This document shows positions 58,507 to 64,000 of a DNA stretch of 64,000 nucleotides, one piece after another. Position 1 is the first letter of the stretch. The number at the start of each line of letters is the position of its first letter. Under the pieces are notes generated by a model. It was given only the letters and a program-made list of their open reading frames with translations. It ran no database searches and had not been told where the DNA came from. Position numbers and translations under genes: made by a program. Source of the DNA: Bacillota bacterium (GTDB lineage Bacteria; Bacillota; Clostridia; Christensenellales; SZUA-584); NCBI GenBank assembly GCA_023410475.1, contig JAEYPS010000006.1, positions 149,073-213,072 of the forward strand, read 5' to 3'.

Positions 58507-60675
58507 TCATCCGCATTTAGAATAGCCGCACGATCTGCATACGACGCAGCCGCTTTCGTGCTCAAGAACGGTGCCGCACTCGGGGCACTTTGATCCGTTC
58601 TTTTCGGATTTGCCCTTAGCGCCGTCTGCCCCCCTGATTTCCGCGACCCTTTCAAGCACCCTTCCTATGGCGTCGGGGCACGAAAGAACCTTAAGTCCGT
58701 TCTGCCTGAGCGTTGAATGGCAGCGTATACCCCGCAGCTGCTCTATTATGCTGTCAACGTCCACGCCCGAGCGCAGTGCCATCGACACAAGCCTGCTCGT
58801 CGCCTCGGATTGGGAAGGGCAGCCCCCCGCGCGCCCGACGTTTGTAAACACCTCGCATATGCCTTTGCTGTCGTAGTTGACCGTCACGTACAGATTCCCG
58901 CAACCTATCCTTATCTTCTGCGTTATGCCCCGGGTCACCTCGGGGCGCTCTCTCGGCGACAGCATATCCTCGTCTTCCACCTTGCTTTTGCCCGTGCTTA
59001 AAACCTGGCCTGATCTGCTTCCGTCCCTGTAGATAGTGACTCCCTTGAGCCCTAGCTCATAGGCGAGGTCATACACGGCGCGTACATCCTCTTTTGTAGC
59101 GCTGCTGCTAAAGTTCACCGTTTTTGAAACCGCGTTGTCGGTGGCCTCCTGAAACGCGCCCTGCATCCTTATATGGTATTCGGGCGATATGTCATGAGCC
59201 GTTACGAATATGCGCCTTATATCTTCCGGTATCTCCTCAATCCCGCACAGCGTTCCGTTGTCGGCAATCTTTTTCATAAGCTCTTCGCTGTAGAACCCTT
59301 TTTCACGGGAGAGGGATTCGAAATACGGATGAACTTCTATCAGGCGGTCGTTGTCCATGACGTTCCTCGTATATGAGATCGCGAATACGGGCTCTATGCC
59401 GCTCGATGCTCCCGCTATAATCGAAATGGTCCCCGTAGGAGCAATGGTGGTCACGGTGGCGTTGCGCATATGCTTTACGGCGCGTTCTTTGTAAACGCTG
59501 TTGTCAAACAAGGTGAAGCTGCCGCGCCGTCTGCCGAGCTCTTCTGACGCAGCAGAGGCTTTTTGCTTTATAAACGACATGATTTCCCGCGCGGTATCTA
59601 TGGCCTGCTCCGAGTTGTACGGTATGCCGAGCTTGTACAACATGTCCGCAAAGCCCATGACCCCGAGTCCTATTTTTCTTGTGCTCTTCGTCGTCTCTTC
59701 TATCACTTTTAAGGGGTATACGTTTACGTCTATTACATTATCGAGAAAATGAACGGCGCTGCTTACCGTTTCTTCGAGGCCTTCATAGTCTACGCCTCCG
59801 TCCACTGCAAACTCATTCAAGTTTATTGAGCCTAAGTTGCAGCTCTCATAAGGCAGCAGCGGCTGCTCGCCGCAAGGGTTCGTACTTTCAATCTCTCCCG
59901 CCGAGGGGACGGGGTTGTCCGCGTTTATCCTGTCGATAAAAACTATCCCCGGCTCCCCGTTTTTCCACGCCATTTCGATTATCGTTTCGTATACGCTCTT
60001 TGCGTCGAGTGTATTTACCGTTTTTCCCGTGGAGGGGTCGATGAGCTTATACTTCTTTTTTGCCAGAACGGCTTTCATAAAGTCCTCGGTGAGCGCCACG
60101 CTTATATTGAAGTTCGTAAGCTCTTTGGGGTCGCTTTTGCATGTTATGAACTCCATGATGTCGGGATGGTCGACGCGCAGTATTCCCATGTTAGCGCCGC
60201 GCCGCGTTCCTCCCTGCTTTACAGCCTCCGTGGAGGCGTTGAAAGCCTTCATGAAGCTTATAGGCCCGCTCGCGACTCCTCCGGTCGTCTTTACCATAGC
60301 GCCCGCAGGGCGTATACGTGAGAACGAGAAGCCCGTGCCTCCGCCGCTTTTATGTATAATCGCCGCGTTCTTCAGCGTGTCGAATATGCCTTCCATGCTG
60401 TCTTCAACGGGCAGCACGAAACAAGCCGAGAGCTGACCCAATTCCCTGCCGGCATTCATCAGCGTAGGAGAGTTGGGCATGAACCTCAGCGACGACATTA
60501 TCTCAAAAAATTCTGCCTCCGCTATCTGCGCGTCCTCGCCGTATGCGGCGTCAGCGCAAGCCACAGCTTTCGCGACTCGCCTTATCATATCCTCCGGCTG
60601 TTCGCAAACGCCGTTTTCGTCTCTTTTAAGATACCGCCGCTCAAGTACCGTCCTCGCGTTTTCCGATAAAACCAT
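58507..60675 (-). CDS. nrdJ: Adenosylcobalamin-dependent ribonucleotide reductase (class II)
   Basis: Reduces ribonucleotides with a cobalamin-generated thiyl radical, so it works without oxygen. SPTLMNAGRELGQLSACFVL, GGGTGFSFSRIRPAG, ESTNPCGEQPLLPYESCNLGSIN with the catalytic N-C-E triad, TIAPTGTISIIAGASSGIEP and a C-terminal Cys-rich tail CPECGTVLEHESGCVVCRSCG are family marks. It is 722 aa and lacks an N-terminal ATP cone. A NrdR box lies within its promoter spacer. Confidence 0.96.
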   Translation of the reverse strand: MVLSENARTVLERRYLKRDENGVCEQPEDMIRRVAKAVACADAAYGEDAQIAEAEFFEIMSSLRFMPNSPTLMNAGRELGQLSACFVLPVEDSMEGIFDTLKNAAIIHKSGGGTGFSFSRIRPAGAMVKTTGGVASGPISFMKAFNASTEAVKQGGTRRGANMGILRVDHPDIMEFITCKSDPKELTNFNISVALTEDFMKAVLAKKKYKLIDPSTGKTVNTLDAKSVYETIIEMAWKNGEPGIVFIDRINADNPVPSAGEIESTNPCGEQPLLPYESCNLGSINLNEFAVDGGVDYEGLEETVSSAVHFLDNVIDVNVYPLKVIEETTKSTRKIGLGVMGFADMLYKLGIPYNSEQAIDTAREIMSFIKQKASAASEELGRRRGSFTLFDNSVYKERAVKHMRNATVTTIAPTGTISIIAGASSGIEPVFAISYTRNVMDNDRLIEVHPYFESLSREKGFYSEELMKKIADNGTLCGIEEIPEDIRRIFVTAHDISPEYHIRMQGAFQEATDNAVSKTVNFSSSATKEDVRAVYDLAYELGLKGVTIYRDGSRSGQVLSTGKSKVEDEDMLSPRERPEVTRGITQKIRIGCGNLYVTVNYDSKGICEVFTNVGRAGGCPSQSEATSRLVSMALRSGVDVDSIIEQLRGIRCHSTLRQNGLKVLSCPDAIGRVLERVAEIRGADGAKGKSEKNGSKCPECGTVLEHESGCVVCRSCGYSKCG

Positions 60676-60686
60676 AAAATCACCCC

Positions 60687-60702
60687 AAATACCTTATAGT
60701 GT
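60687..60702. promoter_or_regulatory. NrdR box 2, half conserved
   Basis: Right half ATAGTGT matches the NrdR box; the left half does not. Centre-to-centre distance to box 1 is 33 bp, close to the usual three-turn spacing of paired NrdR boxes. Confidence 0.5.
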
Positions 60703-60713
60703 AGAAGGTTGAT

Positions 60714-60742
60714 ATAATAACACAATATATAGTATAAATCAA
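60714..60742 (-). promoter_or_regulatory. nrdJ promoter, TTGATT-17-TATTAT
   Basis: -35 at 60737-60742, -10 at 60714-60719 (minus strand). The 17-bp spacer is almost completely occupied by an NrdR box. Confidence 0.75.
60720..60735. promoter_or_regulatory. NrdR box 1
   Basis: ACACAATATATAGTAT differs from the NrdR consensus ACACWATATATWGTGT at one position. Confidence 0.88.
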
Positions 60743-60758
60743 GATATTAAATCACATC

Positions 60759-61547
60759 TTATGGTATAAAACTGTCAAACAGCTCCCGAAACTTTTCAAT
60801 GTGGCTATGATGCCCTGAAGTTAAGTACCGTATGCTTCCCCGGTCTGTGCCGCCGCACCGTATACCGTTTTCATCCAGGATACGCATGAGCTGCATCGCC
60901 GTGCCTATCCTGCCGTCAAACATGCTGCAGTCGGTGCCGAACGCTTTATCGATGTAGTTTTTGATTTGTTCCGTTATAAAAGAATAGTGGGTGCAGCCTA
61001 TCACAGCAGCGTCCACCTTATAGTGCCTTACAGCTAAAAGCCTGAGCTCAAGATACTTATCTATCTCGCCCTGCTCCGTTATGCCGTCCTCTATCATCTC
61101 AACAAGCCCGCTGCATCCTATATTTACGACGTTGTCCTTTGCGTTAAGCCGCTCGAGCAGGCTCAAATATCTTTGCTGCGATACCGTGGCCGCCGTTGCA
61201 AGAACGAGCACCTTGCCGTTTTTGACCTCGGCAAGTGCGGGGCGCACGGCGGGCTCCATGCTGATGACAGGAATATTGAGCTCTTCTCTAAGTATCTTGA
61301 CTGCAGCGCTCGTCGCTGTGTTGCAGGCTATAACTATAGCCTTTACGCCTTTTTCAAACAGAAAACGCCCTGCCGCCATAGTAAGAGTCTTTATCTCATC
61401 CTCGCTCTTCTCTCCGTACGGCGCGTTAACGTTATCCCCGTAATATAAGTAATTTTCCATGGGCATAATCGAAAAAGCCGTTTTAAGAACGCTGATACCG
61501 CCGACGCCTGAATCGAAAAAACCTATGGGTTTGCAGTTATCGGACAT
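60759..61547 (-). CDS. murI: Glutamate racemase
   Basis: Makes D-glutamate for peptidoglycan. PIGFFDSGVGGISVLKTAF, YYGDNVNAPYGEKSEDEI, VIACNTATSAAVKILRE with one catalytic Cys and VIGCTHYSFITEQI with the second. The start at 61547 is chosen for GGAG 5 nt upstream (262 aa). It lies between nrdJ and spoIIP on the same strand. Confidence 0.95.
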   Translation of the reverse strand: MSDNCKPIGFFDSGVGGISVLKTAFSIMPMENYLYYGDNVNAPYGEKSEDEIKTLTMAAGRFLFEKGVKAIVIACNTATSAAVKILREELNIPVISMEPAVRPALAEVKNGKVLVLATAATVSQQRYLSLLERLNAKDNVVNIGCSGLVEMIEDGITEQGEIDKYLELRLLAVRHYKVDAAVIGCTHYSFITEQIKNYIDKAFGTDCSMFDGRIGTAMQLMRILDENGIRCGGTDRGSIRYLTSGHHSHIEKFRELFDSFIP

Positions 61548-61648
61548 TTTTTCTCCATTAATATTTATATCCAATTATACATTAACAGAGAATCCTTTTT
61601 CAATACCTCAAATAAGTCATAAACCTGCATTACCGGCTCGGGCCAAAA

Positions 61649-62749
61649 TTACGGGCCGCTGATCTCTATTACGCGGCTTATCGCGAGCGCTACGTATTTC
61701 GCGGTATTGAGCGCCTGCTCAAGCGTATTGGAGTTGTGGCCTACCTCGATCAAAAGGCACATGTCCGACATCTGCTGATTGTAGTGTTTTGAACTGTTCT
61801 GTACGCGTATCGGACGTGTAAACCCTTTTTTTATGTCCTCAAGCTCGTTTGTAATGGCAAGCGCAAGCTTATAATTTGATTCGAATTTCGGTTTCTCGCC
61901 TTGGTTCTTGCCGGGTCCGACTACGAACATGACCCTTGCGCATTGTTCACCGGTTATCGTTACAAAGTCTTTTTCATTGGTACTCGCGTCCCTGTGAACG
62001 TCTATATATACGTTGATGGCCGGATATTTTTCTTTATAGCTGTTCAGCGTTTCTCGAGACCTGGAATACGCTGTTTTAAGAGAAGGCGGTTCATGATTGG
62101 TCGTGTCATGCAAAACATCATATCCATATTTTGCTAGTTCCTTGCGGAGCGTATTTCCAACGGCAATAACCGACTTGCGGTCGTCTTTTGTTCTCCATTT
62201 ACCTGCTTCTACGTATTCTTGCCCGTCTATCTGCCGGTAGGCTTCCAGCGTGTGGGTGTGATATATCAAAATCTGCGGGCCCTGCGCGCCAACAAAGAAA
62301 TCTCTCGGCTCATTTATGAACCTTAAAATCTCAAGCTTTATATCTTCGGGCAGCACATCGAAGTATATATCGGAGTCATCAATGTCCCTGCTCCCGGCCT
62401 TATTGATGTCAACGCCGTATATAACCGGCATCTCCTGAGCCAATATAATCTTTGGGTCTATAAGGCTTCCCTCAAATACTATATCGAGGCCTGACGCGTC
62501 TTCGGGCTGTCCGTCAGCGTACGCGATTTCCCGTTCCGAAAATACATTCTTTCCCGCATGGCTGATAAATGAAAACGACAAGATAAGCAGCACAGCTATA
62601 ACAAAATAAAGCGATGCCTTAATAATTATCCCGGCACTCCCGCCTTTTTGGATATCCCATTTTAAGAACGCTTTGTTATTCTGCTCGAAATCAACCCTTT
62701 TGATTTTGACTAAAGGAAACCTCTTATTTCGTTTGTATATACCCATCAT
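61649..62749 (-). CDS. spoIIP: Stage II sporulation protein P
   Basis: Membrane-anchored peptidoglycan amidase/endopeptidase required for engulfment. A transmembrane helix (about 43-64, IIIKASLYFVIAVLLILSFSFI) precedes the catalytic domain with ILIYHTHTLEAYR, INVYIDVHRDAS and SDMCLLIEVGHNSNTLEQALN, which carry the zinc-binding His and Glu residues. 366 aa. It follows gpr by 68 bp, the classical gpr-spoIIP pair. Confidence 0.94.
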   Translation of the reverse strand: MMGIYKRNKRFPLVKIKRVDFEQNNKAFLKWDIQKGGSAGIIIKASLYFVIAVLLILSFSFISHAGKNVFSEREIAYADGQPEDASGLDIVFEGSLIDPKIILAQEMPVIYGVDINKAGSRDIDDSDIYFDVLPEDIKLEILRFINEPRDFFVGAQGPQILIYHTHTLEAYRQIDGQEYVEAGKWRTKDDRKSVIAVGNTLRKELAKYGYDVLHDTTNHEPPSLKTAYSRSRETLNSYKEKYPAINVYIDVHRDASTNEKDFVTITGEQCARVMFVVGPGKNQGEKPKFESNYKLALAITNELEDIKKGFTRPIRVQNSSKHYNQQMSDMCLLIEVGHNSNTLEQALNTAKYVALAISRVIEISGP

Positions 62750-62817
62750 TATTTACGCTCCTTAGAAAAAATCTATGCGGCGCATCAATGATGTATACAT
62801 ATAATTCTATTATAGTG

Positions 62818-63741
62818 TCAGTGCATATACCTCCTTGTCTCCTCAAGCGTAAGGTCTCTGTGAAGCGCTATGTTAAGAGCGTCGGCTATTATGCGCGCAA
62901 GGTCTTTAATTACTTTGTCTATTTCTTTGGGCGTTACTATCATGTCTGCGCCCTCGACGTCCATCATTCCCTTAAGCATTTCCTGCATCTTTCCCTGCAG
63001 CCTTGCGTCCTGAGGCGTTTTCGACATCGCCTCCTCTATAAGATCCTGCGCGACAGTGGAAGCATAGACCACAAGAGGCACCCCCAGCGCCAGCACGGGG
63101 ATGCCGAGAGACTCCTGGTCAAGCGCCTTTCGCTTATTTCCTATGCCCGCTCCCGGCGATATTCCGCTGTTGCCAAGCTGCAGCGTCGTCCTTATGCGCT
63201 CGATGCTCCTTGACGCCAGAGAATCTATGGCGATGACGAGAGCAGGCTTTACGCGGTCCACGACGCCCTCTATTATCTCTCCCGTCTCTACTCCCGTTAT
63301 GCCGAGCACTCCGGGCGATATCGCGCTTACGTTGCCCATGCGCTCGTCAACGGCTTCGGGCGCGTATTCATGTATATGCCTCGTTACGAACACCATATCA
63401 CAGACCGCGGGGCCCAATGAGTCAGGCGTTACCATACGGTTGCCGAGCCCAACGACTAGAACAGTACCATTCAGCGCGTCGCCCGCCATCATTTTTATTT
63501 CTTCGGCAAGCGCTTTCGAGCAATTTTCGTCGAACACAGCGTCGCCCGCTGCCAATTCCTTTGTTTCAAGCGTTACATATGAACCCATCTTCTTGCCGAG
63601 CGCCTGCTCTCCTTCAGGTGTGGTAATCGTGACTCTCGTTTTTCTTATACCGTCGATCACCTCGTTTTCCACGTTTACTCCCTGTATCTGCTGCTGGCCG
63701 TACGCTTCGGTCGCCTCCATCGCAAGGTCTGTTCTTATCAT
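62818..63741 (-). CDS. gpr: Germination protease GPR
   Basis: Degrades small acid-soluble spore proteins during germination. The zymogen starts MIRTDLAMEATEAYGQQQ, which resembles the SASP cleavage site and is removed at autoprocessing. LVVGLGNRMVTPDSLGP-like VLVVGLGNRMVTPDSLGPAV and VIAIDSLASRSIERIRTTLQ are conserved family regions. AAGGAGG 5 nt upstream fixes the start at 63741 (307 aa). spoIIP follows. Confidence 0.95.
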   Translation of the reverse strand: MIRTDLAMEATEAYGQQQIQGVNVENEVIDGIRKTRVTITTPEGEQALGKKMGSYVTLETKELAAGDAVFDENCSKALAEEIKMMAGDALNGTVLVVGLGNRMVTPDSLGPAVCDMVFVTRHIHEYAPEAVDERMGNVSAISPGVLGITGVETGEIIEGVVDRVKPALVIAIDSLASRSIERIRTTLQLGNSGISPGAGIGNKRKALDQESLGIPVLALGVPLVVYASTVAQDLIEEAMSKTPQDARLQGKMQEMLKGMMDVEGADMIVTPKEIDKVIKDLARIIADALNIALHRDLTLEETRRYMH

Positions 63742-63804
63742 GTATGCCTCCTTAAAAAATCTGTTAATAGTATTTGCAGACACAGCCAAAATTAATGAAA
63801 GAAT

Positions 63805-63827
63805 AAAAAAGAGAGCGTTAGCTCTCT
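63805..63827 (-). terminator. Terminator upstream of gpr
   Basis: AGAGAGC and GCTCTCT arms around a 4-nt loop with a U run in minus-strand RNA. It would end a gene upstream of gpr that is now separated from it by the insertion sequence. Confidence 0.75.
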
Positions 63828-63828
63828 C

Positions 63829-64000
63829 AGGCTGCTGACAAAGTATCAGCAGCCTTTTTCATTGTTCAAAAGAATGGTAAAATAAAAGAAACGCCGGAGA
63901 ATACCATGTTAGAAGAACAAAACAGTCATCAAGCCGAAGTGGAACTAGTCATGATTGATGAACTGGTTCCTCAAGATCACCTGCTCAGAAGGATAGAAAA
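63829..64000 (+). mobile_element. Left end of an insertion sequence (IS1182-like), truncated by window
   Basis: Begins near 63829 with AGGCTGCTGACAAAG, whose reverse complement recurs within the next 28 bases to give a hairpin (63829-63856) followed by TTTTTC, typical of IS ends that stop incoming transcription. The transposase gene starts at 63906. The right end is outside the window. Confidence 0.7.
63906..64000 (+). CDS. Transposase N-terminus (partial)
   Basis: The first 31 residues start MLEEQNSHQAEVELVMIDEL and continue VPQDHLLRRIEK, the N-terminal pattern of IS1182/DUF772-type transposases (LVPxDHLLRKI). GGAG lies 6 nt upstream of the ATG at 63906. The DDE domain is beyond the window. 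Confidence 0.78.
   Translation, partial: MLEEQNSHQAEVELVMIDELVPQDHLLRRIE

Noticed and set aside
58488..58655. N-terminal extension of the SRAP protein
   Set aside because: The catalytic Cys must be residue 2; the extension overlaps nrdJ and would bury it.
63741..63805. SigG/SigF promoter for gpr (AATACTA-like -10)
   Set aside because: The -10 is plausible but no matching -35 lies at a usual distance, so I do not list it.

Overview
The window comes from an anaerobic, endospore-forming Firmicute of the class Clostridia with intermediate G+C. The evidence is an intact spoIIIAA-AH cluster, sigG, gpr and spoIIP, a CIRCE-controlled hrcA-grpE-dnaK-dnaJ operon, a leucine-type T-box in front of leuA, oxygen-sensitive enzymes (glycyl radical enzyme, 2-hydroxyacyl-CoA dehydratase-type activase, cobalamin-dependent ribonucleotide reductase) and Firmicutes-type LexA boxes. 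Almost every gene lies on the minus strand; the plus-strand exceptions are dinB, a LUD-domain gene, one small membrane protein and an insertion-sequence transposase cut by the right edge.

Layout. 1-2.3 kb: galU (3' end missing) diverges from dinB, which has a promoter with two LexA boxes. 2.3-9.8 kb: heat-shock operon hrcA-grpE-dnaK-dnaJ followed by prmA, mtaB and a HIT protein. 9.9-12.8 kb: hemW and lepA. 12.9-14.1 kb: convergent LUD and DUF2284 genes. 14.1-22.3 kb: the rimP-nusA-ylxR-ylxQ-infB-rbfA-nrnA-truB-ribF operon with a structured leader. 22.3-24.9 kb: pgeF, nrdR, ylmC/ymxH and sigG. 25-30.9 kb: asp23-amaP-DUF2273-nusB-(TsaD-like)-folD-xseA-xseB-ispA. 31-35.7 kb: spoIIIA operon. 35.9-40.4 kb: deoC, then leuA-leuC-leuD. 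40.4-42.5 kb: potassium-dependent membrane pyrophosphatase. 42.7-45.7 kb: activase plus two dehydratase-like proteins. 46.2-51.4 kb: GntR regulator, glycyl radical enzyme, its activase and a flavin/PNPOx-fold protein. 51.5-52.1 kb: four tRNAs. 52.1-56.1 kb: SEC-C protein, eukaryotic-type NADP isocitrate dehydrogenase, and an EF-G paralogue. 56.3-60.8 kb: membrane protein, orphan zinc-finger anti-sigma-like protein, SRAP protein and class II ribonucleotide reductase. 60.8-63.7 kb: murI, spoIIP, gpr. 63.8-64 kb: start of an insertion sequence.

Several regulators and their likely DNA targets occur together. HrcA has a perfect CIRCE. NrdR lies at 23.2 kb and a near-perfect NrdR box fills the nrdJ promoter spacer at 60.7 kb. 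The GntR gene carries a 15-bp perfect palindrome over its own start point. A SigF-like promoter precedes sigG. The least understood parts are the GntR/glycyl-radical operon and the neighbouring activase operon; the substrates of both cannot be named from sequence. I see no CRISPR array, no prophage and no rRNA. All assignments were made by reading motifs and gene order, without database searches.
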